From contig QHTW01000045.1 of assembly GCA_003220955.1 (NCBI GenBank), positions 2,957 through 15,887 of the forward strand: a stretch of DNA of 12,931 bases, in the 5' to 3' direction. Source of the stretch: Gemmatimonadota bacterium. GTDB lineage: Bacteria > Gemmatimonadota > Gemmatimonadetes > Gemmatimonadales > GWC2-71-9. The translations under genes were made by a program, and so were the position numbers. The notes beneath the pieces were generated by a model, which was not told where the DNA came from, made no database searches, and worked only from the letters and a program-made list of their open reading frames with translations. Below are positions 6,088-12,931 of the stretch, one piece after another (the stretch's first letter is position 1; the number at the start of each line of letters is the position of its first letter).

Positions 6088-6109
6088 CGCCCGAGGCTGA
6101 CGGCGGGCG
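6088..6109 (+). terminator. weak GC hairpin after the small lipoprotein gene
   Basis: CGCCCG (6088-6093) and CGGGCG (6104-6109) can pair as a six-base stem with a 10-base loop, directly after the stop codon. No T-run follows, so intrinsic termination is doubtful. Confidence 0.2.
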
Positions 6110-6115
6110 TAGATT
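6110..6115 (+). promoter_or_regulatory. possible -10 element directly before the rhamnosidase start
   Basis: TAGATT ends five bases before ATG 6121. There is no ribosome binding site, which fits a leaderless transcript. No convincing -35 is seen. Confidence 0.3.
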
Positions 6116-6120
6116 GACGG

Positions 6121-8850
6121 ATGCCGCGCATCCTGACCGGCCTCGCTCTGACGGCCCTCGCACCGGCGCAGCTATTCGCTCAGGTCACGGTCGGCGGACT
6201 GCGTGTCGAGTACCTCACCAACCCCATCGGCATCGACGTGGCGCAGCCGCGCCTGAGCTGGCGGATCGACAGCAACCGGCGCAACACGGTGCAGGCGGCC
6301 TATCAACTGCAGGTCGCCACCAGCGAAGCCACCTTCATGCGCGGCGCGAACCTGCTGTGGGATTCCGGGAAGATCGCCTCGAATGCATCGGTCTTCGTGA
6401 GCTACGGCGGTCCGCCCGCCGTGTCGCGGACGCGCTATTACTGGCGCGTGCGCGTCTGGGACACGGGCAGCAGCGCATCTCCCTGGAGCGCGCCGGCGTT
6501 CTGGGAGACAGGATTGCTGCAACCCGCCGACTGGACCGCCCAGTGGATCGGCCCGGCGCCAACCGCGACGGATAGCCTGCCAGCTCCGTCGCCATTGTTG
6601 CGACGGTCCTTCCGTGTCGACGACCGCGTGCGTTCCGCGCGTCTCTACGTCACGAGCCTCGGCCTCTACGAGGTCTATCTCAACGGACAGCGGGTCGGCG
6701 ACCAGGTCTTCACGCCCGGCTGGACTTCGTACCGCCGGCGGCTGCAATACCAGACCTACGATGTGGCCTCGCTGCTGCGACCGGGCGCCAACGCCGTCGG
6801 CGCGATGCTGGGCGATGGCTGGTATCGGGGAAATCTCGGGTTCTTCGGCCAACGCAATCTCTATGGCCGGCGGCTGGCGCTGCGCGCGCAGCTCGAGATC
6901 CGCTATGAGAGCGGACGCACCGCCCGTGTAGTGACGGACACCGCCTGGCGGACTACGCCGGGACCGGTGCTCACCTCGGACATCTATGGCGGTGAAACGT
7001 ACGATGCGCGCCGCGAGCTCGTAGGCTGGACGAGCGCGCCGTACGATGACCGCGAGTGGAAAATGATTGCGCTGCTCGATCCGCCGGCGGCTTCGCTCGT
7101 GGCGTCCCTGTCGCCGGGGGTGCGGCGCGTGCGCGAGCTGCGCCCGGTAGGCATCCGGCGCGCGCCGTCGGGTGAAACGCTATTCGACCTCGGCCAGAAC
7201 TTCACCGGCTGGGCGCGTCTCAGCGTGCAAGGTCCGGCGGGGACGACGGTCACACTGCGTTTCGGTGAGGTGCTCGACCGCGATGGCAACCTCTACACTG
7301 CCAACCTTCGCGCAGCCGCGCAGACGGACCGCTACACCCTCAGGGGAAAAGCTCGCGAGGTGTACGAGCCGCATTTCACATTCCACGGCTTTCGCTATGT
7401 GGCAGCCCGAGGACTTCCCGCTCCGCTGGACTCGACGACGATCACCGGCATCGCCGTGTCGTCCGACCTCGCCCAGACGGGGAGCCTCGTGACCTCGGAC
7501 TCGCTGCTCAATCAGCTGCAGCGCAACATCGTCTGGGGTCAGCGCAGCAACTTTCTTGACGTGCCGACCGACTGCCCGCAGCGCGACGAGCGCCTTGGCT
7601 GGACCGGAGATGCCCAGGTGTTCGCGCGGACCGCGGCGTTCAACATGGACGTCAACGGCTTCTTCGCGAAGTGGCTCGCGGATGTCGCGGCCGATCAGGA
7701 CCCGAGCGGCAGCGTCCCGTGGGTGATCCCCAATCCCCTGGGCGGCGACTCCGTTCGCTTCGCGGGCACCGCCGGTTGGTCCGACGTCGCCGTCATCATG
7801 CCCTGGACGATGTACCTCACGTACGGCGACCGGCGCCTGCTCGAGCGCCAATACCTGAGTATGCGGGCGTGGGTTGATTACGGGCGCCGCCGGGCGGGCC
7901 CCGATCTCATCTGGCGACCGGGATGGCAGTTCGGTGATTGGCTCGCGCTCCATAGCGACGATCCATCGTATCCGGGTGCGACCACCGGCACCGATTTGAT
8001 CGCGACGGCGTTCCTGGCCCATTCCACCGATCTGGTCGCGCGGGCGGGGGCGGTACTCGGGCGCGCCGACGAAGCAGCCGCCTATCGTGAGCGCTTCCGC
8101 GCGATCCGCGAGGCGTTTGACCGGGAGTTCGTGTCGAGTACGGGCCGAGTGGGCGAGAACACGCAGACGGCGTACGCGCTGGCGATCGCGTTCGATCTCT
8201 TGCCGGATTCACTGGTGTCGGCTGCCGCCGGCCGACTCGCTCGTGACGTGGAAGCGCGCGACCACCACCTCACGACCGGCTTCCTCGGGACGCCGTACCT
8301 CTTGCACGTGCTGGCCGCAACAGGGCACCTCGACGACGCGTTCGCATTGCTCACACAGCGCACCTATCCGTCGTGGCTCTATCCGATCACGCGAGGGGCG
8401 ACGACGATGTGGGAGCGGTGGGACGGCATTCGGCCCGACAGCTCGTTCGAAGATCCTGGGATGAATTCGTTCAATCATTATGCGTTCGGCGCGGTCGGCG
8501 ACTGGATGTATCGGAACATCGGCGGCATCGATGTCGATTCTGCGGGGCCAGGGTATCGACGCTCTCGCATCGCGCCACGACCGGGAGCGGGAGTGACGAG
8601 CGCGACGGCGTCGCTCGAAACTGTTTACGGAAGCCTGCAGTCCGCGTGGCGACTCGATGGGAAGCGATTCGTCCTCGATGTCACCATTCCGGCGAACACA
8701 TCCGCACAGGTCATCCTCTGGGACGCCCGCCTCGACGACGTGCGGGAAGGCGGTATGCCGGTACGCGATGCCCGGCAGCGCGGCAAGGATGTCGTCGTGG
8801 AGCTCGGCTCGGGGCGGTATAGTTTCGTCGTGCTCGCTAGGCCTCTTTAG
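6121..8850 (+). CDS. exported alpha-L-rhamnosidase, GH78 family
   Basis: This encodes 909 residues, a normal length for bacterial GH78 enzymes, which release terminal alpha-L-rhamnose from plant glycosides and polysaccharides. A signal peptide is evident (residues 1-20, cleavage likely after LFA). Domains in order are an N-terminal Ig-like domain (about 22-130), a jelly-roll rhamnosidase-N domain (about 160-330, with LYEVYLNGQRVGDQVFTPGW and MLGDGWYRGNLGF), a beta domain (about 340-440, with FDLGQNFTGWARL), the (alpha/alpha)6 catalytic barrel (about 450-800) and a C-terminal beta domain. The catalytic-region motif TDCPQRDERLGWTGD contains Glu490, the expected general acid. TTMWERWDG contains Glu765, the expected general base. 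Both are intact. Its last 14 bases overlap the 3' end of mazG on the other strand. No transporter, regulator or rhamnose catabolic gene is adjacent. Confidence 0.95.
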   Translation: MPRILTGLALTALAPAQLFAQVTVGGLRVEYLTNPIGIDVAQPRLSWRIDSNRRNTVQAAYQLQVATSEATFMRGANLLWDSGKIASNASVFVSYGGPPAVSRTRYYWRVRVWDTGSSASPWSAPAFWETGLLQPADWTAQWIGPAPTATDSLPAPSPLLRRSFRVDDRVRSARLYVTSLGLYEVYLNGQRVGDQVFTPGWTSYRRRLQYQTYDVASLLRPGANAVGAMLGDGWYRGNLGFFGQRNLYGRRLALRAQLEIRYESGRTARVVTDTAWRTTPGPVLTSDIYGGETYDARRELVGWTSAPYDDREWKMIALLDPPAASLVASLSPGVRRVRELRPVGIRRAPSGETLFDLGQNFTGWARLSVQGPAGTTVTLRFGEVLDRDGNLYTANLRAAAQTDRYTLRGKAREVYEPHFTFHGFRYVAARGLPAPLDSTTITGIAVSSDLAQTGSLVTSDSLLNQLQRNIVWGQRSNFLDVPTDCPQRDERLGWTGDAQVFARTAAFNMDVNGFFAKWLADVAADQDPSGSVPWVIPNPLGGDSVRFAGTAGWSDVAVIMPWTMYLTYGDRRLLERQYLSMRAWVDYGRRRAGPDLIWRPGWQFGDWLALHSDDPSYPGATTGTDLIATAFLAHSTDLVARAGAVLGRADEAAAYRERFRAIREAFDREFVSSTGRVGENTQTAYALAIAFDLLPDSLVSAAAGRLARDVEARDHHLTTGFLGTPYLLHVLAATGHLDDAFALLTQRTYPSWLYPITRGATTMWERWDGIRPDSSFEDPGMNSFNHYAFGAVGDWMYRNIGGIDVDSAGPGYRRSRIAPRPGAGVTSATASLETVYGSLQSAWRLDGKRFVLDVTIPANTSAQVILWDARLDDVREGGMPVRDARQRGKDVVVELGSGRYSFVVLARPL

Positions 8851-9613
8851 TTGCCTTCACCTCGTCCCACAGCTTGTCGAGCTCCTCGAGAGAAGCGCGA
8901 CCCATCTCCAATCCGCGTTCCTCAGCCAGCTTCTCCACCTTTTCAAACCGATCGATGAATTTCAAGTTGGCGCGCTCCAAGGCCTGACCAGCCTCGATGC
9001 CGTGCTTGCGCGCGAGATTCACGGCGGCAAAAAGCAGATCGCCAATCTCTTCTTCGATCGTTTCCCGCCTGCCGTTTCCCGTTTCCCGTTCCAATTCCGC
9101 GGTCTCTTCCTTTACTTTCGCCAGCGGTCCCGTAGCGTCGGGCCAATCGAACCCGATCCCCGCGGCGCGTTCCTGCAGCCGAAAGGCCATGAGCAGCGGC
9201 GGCAGTGTCGGCGGCAGTCCGGCGAGCGTGCTCCGCTTGCCTCCGGCGCGCGGCTCCCGCCGCTTCACCAGTTCCCACCCGGCGTGATCATCGCGGCTCG
9301 CGCGGCCTTCGCCGAACAGGTTGGGATGTCGCCGCCACATCTTCTCTTCCAACGTGCGCGTCACGACTTCCGCGTTGAACTGGGACCGCTCTTCGGCGAT
9401 CACGATCTGGAACGCGAGATGCAGGAGCAGGTCGCCCAGCTCGTCGCGCATCGCTTCTGGATCGTCGGTCTGAATGGCGTGATCGAGCTCGAGGGCTTCT
9501 TCGACGAGGTAGGGACGGAGTGTCTGGGGAGTCTGCGCGCGGTCCCATGCGCAGCGTTGCCGCAGTTCGCGCACGAGTCCCAGAGCACGTCCAAGCGCTG
9601 AATCGCCTTGCAT
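8837..9613 (-). CDS. mazG: nucleoside triphosphate pyrophosphohydrolase MazG
   Basis: This encodes 258 residues with two MazG domains, the full-length form. It hydrolyses NTPs and dNTPs to monophosphates and pyrophosphate, cleaning non-canonical nucleotides or adjusting nucleotide pools. The first domain has the signature CAWDRAQTPQTLRPYLVEEA (residues 21-40) and the metal ligands Glu38, Glu39, Glu42, Glu58 and Asp61 (EExxE then ELGD); the usual Pro of CPWD is Ala. The second domain starts at about FDWPDATG and has KEETAELE followed by EEEIGDLL. The linker between these two motifs is encoded by a GGGAAAC heptanucleotide repeat. ATG 9613 is supported by GGAGG four bases upstream. It diverges from alr across a shared promoter region and overlaps the rhamnosidase gene tail to tail by 14 bases. 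Confidence 0.95.
   Translation of the reverse strand: MQGDSALGRALGLVRELRQRCAWDRAQTPQTLRPYLVEEALELDHAIQTDDPEAMRDELGDLLLHLAFQIVIAEERSQFNAEVVTRTLEEKMWRRHPNLFGEGRASRDDHAGWELVKRREPRAGGKRSTLAGLPPTLPPLLMAFRLQERAAGIGFDWPDATGPLAKVKEETAELERETGNGRRETIEEEIGDLLFAAVNLARKHGIEAGQALERANLKFIDRFEKVEKLAEERGLEMGRASLEELDKLWDEVKATKEA
9060..9092 (-). repeat. heptanucleotide (GGGAAAC) repeat inside mazG
   Basis: On the plus strand the unit reads GTTTCCC (9060-9066), a variant GCCTGCC (9067-9073), GTTTCCC (9074-9080), GTTTCCC (9081-9087) and a partial GTTCC. It encodes the Arg/Glu/Thr/Gly stretch of the second-domain linker in mazG. Because the unit is seven bases long, gain or loss of one unit would shift the reading frame. 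Confidence 0.8.
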
Positions 9614-9636
9614 TTAGCCTCCGGGCCGGGTATCAT
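9608..9636 (+). promoter_or_regulatory. alr promoter (-35 TTGCAT, -10 TATCAT)
   Basis: TTGCAT (9608-9613) and TATCAT (9631-9636) are spaced by 17 bases. The predicted transcription start is about 9643-9647, at or a few bases before GTG 9647, so the alr operon mRNA may be leaderless. The -10 lies in the palindrome GGGTATCATACCC (9628-9640). Confidence 0.6.
9618..9622 (-). promoter_or_regulatory. ribosome binding site for mazG
   Basis: GGAGG (minus strand) lies four bases before ATG 9613, unlike alr on the other side, which has no visible site. Confidence 0.65.
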
Positions 9637-9659
9637 ACCCGCGCCAGTGAGCGTGTCAA
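9632..9659 (-). promoter_or_regulatory. mazG promoter (-35 TTGACA, -10 TATGAT)
   Basis: Read on the minus strand, TTGACA (9659-9654, perfect consensus) and TATGAT (9637-9632, one mismatch) are spaced by 16 bases. The predicted start near 9625 leaves a short leader that includes the GGAGG site. The -35 overlaps the first codons of alr, and the -10 overlaps the alr -10 on the other strand. Confidence 0.7.
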
Positions 9660-10723
9660 CGAGAGGCGAGGCCTGGGTGGAAGTGGACGTGGACGCCCTC
9701 GTCGACAACGCCCGAACGGTAGCAAAGATAGCAGGCACGCGGCTCCTCCCTGTCGTCAAGGCGAATGCGTACGGGGTCGGAGCCGTCCTAGTATCCAAGG
9801 CCCTCGAGCAGCTCGACCCCTGGGGATACGGCGTCGCCACGATCGAAGAAGGTGCGGAGCTGCGCGCGGCCGGCATCACGCGGCCCATCCTCGTGTTCAT
9901 GCCGGCGCGTGCGCGTCTGTTCGATCTGTACGACCGCCACGAGCTGACGCCAGCGCTGGGCGACGCCGGCAGCATCCTCGAGTGGACCACGCGCGGCGAC
10001 CGTCCGTTCCACGTCGAGATCGACACGGGGATGGGGCGCGCCGGCGTGCGGTGGGACGAGGTGGACGAGCTGGGCGAAGCGGTCGACACGCCGTCGTTCG
10101 AAGGGTGCTTTACGCATTTTCACTCGGCCGAGCGGCGCGACGGCACCGCGGAGCAGCAGTTGGAACGGTTTCTCGGCGCCGTCGCCCGCTTGCCGCGTCG
10201 GCCGGCGCTGCTCCATGTGGCGAACAGCGCTGCGGCGGTGCGAGGCGAGCAGTTCGCCTTCGACTTGGTGCGACCGGGAATCTTTCTGTACGGCGGTGCG
10301 CCGGCGGATGGTTTGCCCGAGCCACGCCCCGTGGTGAGTGTCCGGGCGCGCGTGCTGAGCGTGCGGCGCATCCGTCGCGGTGAGAGCGTGAGCTACGATG
10401 CCAGCTGGACGGCACCGCGCGACACCGTGGTCGCCACGCTCCGCTGCGGGTACGCCGACGGGTTGCGCCGCATGCTGGGGGCGACCGGAAGGGCCTGCGT
10501 GTTGCTGCGCGGACAACGCCGTCCGATCGTGGGATTTGTGCAGATGGATATGGCGCTCGTCGACACCGGAACACTGGAAGTGCAGGTGGGCGATATCGCG
10601 ACCATCGTGGGCGAAGACGCGACGCAGCGCATCACCCTGAAGGAGATGGCTGAGTGGAGTGGTGAGGTGCCACACGAGTTTCTCACCGGGCTCGGCGCGC
10701 GCTTGCCGCGAATTCCGGTGTGA
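9647..10723 (+). CDS. alr: alanine racemase
   Basis: This encodes 358 residues from GTG 9647; GTG 9653 is an alternative. The PLP-dependent enzyme converts L- to D-alanine for peptidoglycan. The motif VVKANAYGVG carries the PLP lysine (Lys38), although the usual GHG is GVG. HVANSAAAV and VRPGIFLYGG (Arg209, which contacts the PLP pyridine) are intact, and SYDASWTAP carries the expected catalytic Tyr250. CGYADGLRR and GLGARLPRIP complete the fold. Odd points are Glu124 where many Alr have the carbamylated Lys before DTGM, and QMDM (299-302) in place of CMDQ. The stop TGA overlaps the deoB start (GTGA), so it heads an operon. The spacing of conserved motifs matches normal Alr. Confidence 0.93.
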   Translation: MSVSTRGEAWVEVDVDALVDNARTVAKIAGTRLLPVVKANAYGVGAVLVSKALEQLDPWGYGVATIEEGAELRAAGITRPILVFMPARARLFDLYDRHELTPALGDAGSILEWTTRGDRPFHVEIDTGMGRAGVRWDEVDELGEAVDTPSFEGCFTHFHSAERRDGTAEQQLERFLGAVARLPRRPALLHVANSAAAVRGEQFAFDLVRPGIFLYGGAPADGLPEPRPVVSVRARVLSVRRIRRGESVSYDASWTAPRDTVVATLRCGYADGLRRMLGATGRACVLLRGQRRPIVGFVQMDMALVDTGTLEVQVGDIATIVGEDATQRITLKEMAEWSGEVPHEFLTGLGARLPRIPV

Positions 10724-11904
10724 AATACGGCACCGGGCGCGCGGCGATCATCGTGTTGGATGGGCTGGGCGCCGGGTCGGCGCCGGACACCGCGGCGTAT
10801 GGCGATGCGGGATCGGACACGCTGGGCAACGTCGCTCGCGCCGTCGGTGGCCTGAAGCTTCCGAATTTGGAACGGCTGGGACTGGGACGATGCCACGAGG
10901 GTTCCACAGTCTTCGGATTGGAGTCCGGTGTGAGTCCCACGGCCGCGTACGGGATCGCGCGGCCGGCGTCGGCGGGAAAGGACAGTACGACGGGGCACTG
11001 GGAACTCTGCGGCGTGCTGCTGGAGAAGCCGTTTCGGACGTACCCGCACGGCTTTCCGGTTTCGCTGTTGGACGAGTTCGCGCGACGCACGGGGCGCGGC
11101 TGGCTGGGCAACAAGGCGGCGTCCGGAACGGCGATTATCGACGAGCTGGGCGCCGAGCATCAACGCACCGGGAAGTGGATCGTCTATACGTCCGCGGATT
11201 CGGTCTTTCAGATCGCGGCACACGAGCAGACGCTGCCGTTGGGGGAGTTGTACCAGGCCTGTGGGGTCGCGCGGGATCTGTTGACCGGCGAGCACGCCGT
11301 CAGTCGCGTCATTGCCCGGCCGTTCGAAGGGAGGGCGGGAGACTACCGCCGCACACCGCGGCGCAAGGATTTTTCGATCGCGCCGACGGGAACGACGCTG
11401 CTGGATCTGATGGCGGACGCGGGCGTCGAGCGCATCGGCATCGGCAAGGTGGACGACCTGTTCGCGGGGCGAAACATCAGGAGCGACCACACCCCGACCA
11501 ACGCCGATGCCTACCAGCTCATCGAGCGGGCGCTCGACACGCTCGAAACGGGATTTGTCTTCGTGAACGTGATCGAATTCGATCAAACGTGGGGGCACCG
11601 TAATGACGTGCCGGGGTTTCACCAGGGTCTCAAAGAGTTGGATGCATGGATTCCGCGCTTGCTGGCGCGGCTGCGACCGGACGATCTCGTGATGCTCACG
11701 GCGGATCACGGCAACGATCCGACGACGCCGTCGACCGATCATTCGCGCGAGGTCGTCCCCGTCCTCGTCGTGGGTCCCAGCGTGCATCCCGTCCCGTTGG
11801 GAACGCGGCGGACGTTCGCCGATCTGGGGCAGACCGTCGCGGAGTACTTCGGCCTGCCGGCGCTCGCCGCGGGAACGTCGTTTCTCGAGGACGTTGCGGC
11901 ATGA
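10720..11904 (+). CDS. deoB: phosphopentomutase
   Basis: This encodes 394 residues, the usual length. It interconverts (deoxy)ribose 1-phosphate and 5-phosphate in nucleoside salvage and catabolism, in the cytoplasm. It belongs to the alkaline phosphatase superfamily. Metal-site residues can be seen: Asp14 in IIVLDGLGAG, Asp288 and His293 in FDQTWGHRND, Asp329 and His330 in TADHGNDPT, and His341 in STDHSRE. The active-site motif GKDSTTGHWE (residues 86-95) holds the phosphorylated Thr of the family. GSDTLGN near residue 31 is also typical. The GTG start overlaps the alr stop and the stop overlaps the cdd start (ATGA), so translation is probably coupled on both sides. There is no strong ribosome binding site of its own. 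Confidence 0.96.
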   Translation: MKYGTGRAAIIVLDGLGAGSAPDTAAYGDAGSDTLGNVARAVGGLKLPNLERLGLGRCHEGSTVFGLESGVSPTAAYGIARPASAGKDSTTGHWELCGVLLEKPFRTYPHGFPVSLLDEFARRTGRGWLGNKAASGTAIIDELGAEHQRTGKWIVYTSADSVFQIAAHEQTLPLGELYQACGVARDLLTGEHAVSRVIARPFEGRAGDYRRTPRRKDFSIAPTGTTLLDLMADAGVERIGIGKVDDLFAGRNIRSDHTPTNADAYQLIERALDTLETGFVFVNVIEFDQTWGHRNDVPGFHQGLKELDAWIPRLLARLRPDDLVMLTADHGNDPTTPSTDHSREVVPVLVVGPSVHPVPLGTRRTFADLGQTVAEYFGLPALAAGTSFLEDVAA

Positions 11905-12287
11905 GCGATCTGGTGAAACGAGCGCGTGAGGCAATGCGCCACGCCTGGGCGCCCTACAGCAGTTTTCACGTGGGAGCCGCTATCGAAGCCGGGGACGGGA
12001 AGATATACGTCGGCTGTAACGTGGAAAGCGCGTCGTATGGGCTCACGATCTGTGCGGAGCGCATGGCCCTGGGTGCCGCCGTCGTGGGTGGCGCGCGCCA
12101 GCTGAAGCGCATCGTGGTCACGACCGATGTCGATCCGCCCGCGGCACCATGCGGGGCGTGTCGCCAGCTGCTTGCGGAATTCGGCCTCGGTCTGGAAGTG
12201 ACTGCCGTCGGACCGTCCACGGAGAAACGCTGGACGCTGGCGGCGCTGTTACCGGATGCTTTCACGAAGGAGACGCTGGATCGGTGA
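11901..12287 (+). CDS. cdd: cytidine deaminase
   Basis: This encodes 128 residues, the size of the tetrameric short form. It deaminates cytidine and deoxycytidine to uridine and deoxyuridine. The zinc site is complete: Cys51 and the catalytic Glu53 in TICAERMAL, and Cys84 and Cys87 in PCGACRQ. APYSSFHVGAAI near the N-terminus and GCNVESASYG bind the nucleoside. ATG 11901 overlaps the deoB stop (ATGA), with GAGG about ten bases upstream. With deoB it forms a pyrimidine nucleoside salvage pair; the phosphorylase that normally acts between them is not in the window. Confidence 0.96.
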   Translation: MSDLVKRAREAMRHAWAPYSSFHVGAAIEAGDGKIYVGCNVESASYGLTICAERMALGAAVVGGARQLKRIVVTTDVDPPAAPCGACRQLLAEFGLGLEVTAVGPSTEKRWTLAALLPDAFTKETLDR

Positions 12288-12931
12288 TGAGTCGATGCGG
12301 TTGGCTCGTGCTCTTGGTTGCCGCGGCGGCGTGTACGGAGAATGCGACCGCGCCCGGCGTTTGCCCCACCTTCTGCCCGAGCGGATCGATCAGCATTCAG
12401 GATACGATCTTCGCCGCCATCATCGGGCGCGATTCGTCGTTCTCCGGCTACCTCCAAGGCTACCAGTCGACCCTCATGACCGCGGCGGACAGTCCTGGCG
12501 TGGTCGACAGCCGGCCGTTTTTCACCTCACAGACGATGATCACGCGCATCGCGCCCAAGGCGGGCGATACGACGACCGTGCCGCTCGTGGTGGACTCGAT
12601 CCGCCTGCGGCTCATCGTCGCGCGTCGCGACAAACAGGCGACGAACCTGCGCCTGAAGCTGTTCCCGCTTCCCGTCACGGTGGACTCGACCTGGGATTTC
12701 GCGTCGCTCGATCCGTATTTCACCGCCCCGCCGGTCGACAGCGTCAGCATCAGCCGCCTGCTCGCGACTGCTGGGACCACCGATACCGCGATCACGCGAT
12801 TTTGGAGAACCGTCTGTTCGGCGTGCATCGACTCCGTTCGGGTGGATAGCGCCGGCAACGTGCTGTTGATGCAGGCGGACTCGTCGGTCATCGTGTACGT
12901 GAAGCTCGATACCTTGGAGGCCCCGCTCAGC
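12287..12931 (+). CDS. predicted lipoprotein, 5' part, unknown function
   Basis: The frame is open from ATG 12287 (TGATG overlap with the cdd stop) to the window end, giving 215 residues with no stop. GTG 12284 is an alternative start. The N-terminus (MSRCGWLVLLVAAAAC) looks like a lipoprotein signal with Cys16 acylated; Ala at -3 makes the lipobox weak. A CPTFC motif (Cys26, Cys30) follows, then a Ser/Thr-rich, beta-patterned region with VDSIRLRLIVARRD and TNLRLKLFPLPVTVDSTWDF, which vaguely recalls DNRLRE-type surface domains. A second cysteine pair, CSAC (177-180), lies near the end. No family was firmly recognised. It is expected on the periplasmic or outer-membrane side, although it is tied by overlap to cytoplasmic salvage genes. 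Confidence 0.75.
   Translation, partial: MSRCGWLVLLVAAAACTENATAPGVCPTFCPSGSISIQDTIFAAIIGRDSSFSGYLQGYQSTLMTAADSPGVVDSRPFFTSQTMITRIAPKAGDTTTVPLVVDSIRLRLIVARRDKQATNLRLKLFPLPVTVDSTWDFASLDPYFTAPPVDSVSISRLLATAGTTDTAITRFWRTVCSACIDSVRVDSAGNVLLMQADSSVIVYVKLDTLEAPLS

Noticed and set aside
10393..11934. Minus-strand open frame of 513 codons
   Set aside because: It lies opposite alr, deoB and the start of cdd, all with intact motifs. The Arg-rich translation is typical of antisense shadows in GC-rich DNA.
12256..12849. Plus-strand open frame of 197 codons at the end of the window
   Set aside because: Arg/His-rich and in a different frame from the lipoprotein reading that starts at the cdd stop codon. 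The latter has a signal peptide and regular strand patterning.

Overview
The window is high-GC bacterial chromosome. Gene content and style fit a Gram-negative phylum such as Gemmatimonadota: exported Ala-rich lipoproteins, a HAF-repeat protein, an exported GH78 rhamnosidase, weak Shine-Dalgarno sites and promoters placed almost on start codons. That assignment is inference from style, not from a marker gene. Coding density is very high. The largest gene-free intervals are about 120 nt (247-367 and 3271-3380), and I see nothing certain in either. I found no tRNA, rRNA, CRISPR array, transposase, integrase or phage gene.

Region A (1-5606) is an accessory-looking run of small, mostly single-domain genes, all on the + strand. 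It holds the 3' end of a HAF-repeat protein, a small membrane protein interrupted by a frameshift at a G7 run, a PspB-like membrane/coiled-coil protein, an exported SnoaL-like protein, a VTT/DedA-type membrane protein, a DoxX-like membrane protein overlapping a DUF2007-type gene, a TfoX-N protein overlapping a RibD-C/dihydrofolate-reductase-like protein, a DinB-like gene broken by an in-frame amber codon, an orphan ChrB-domain protein and a Gly-rich membrane protein. Two sequences resembling halves of integron attC sites occur here, but no complete site is visible.

Region B (5607-8850) has a small predicted lipoprotein and a large exported alpha-L-rhamnosidase (GH78). Both have -10-like hexamers very close to their start codons, suggesting leaderless mRNAs.

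Region C (8837-12931) is more housekeeping in character. mazG (minus strand) and alr (plus strand) diverge from a compact intergenic region whose centre is the palindrome GGGTATCATACCC, which supplies overlapping -10 elements to both strands. alr-deoB-cdd and a further predicted lipoprotein gene follow with stop/start overlaps (GTGA, ATGA, TGATG), which is strong evidence for one translationally coupled operon. DeoB and Cdd belong to nucleoside salvage, MazG hydrolyses NTPs, and Alr makes D-alanine for peptidoglycan. The last gene runs off the end of the window.

No clear new multi-gene system (defence, secretion or biosynthetic) is visible. The best leads are the symmetric divergent promoter, the heptanucleotide repeat inside mazG, the two interrupted genes, and an alanine racemase with several substituted motif residues.
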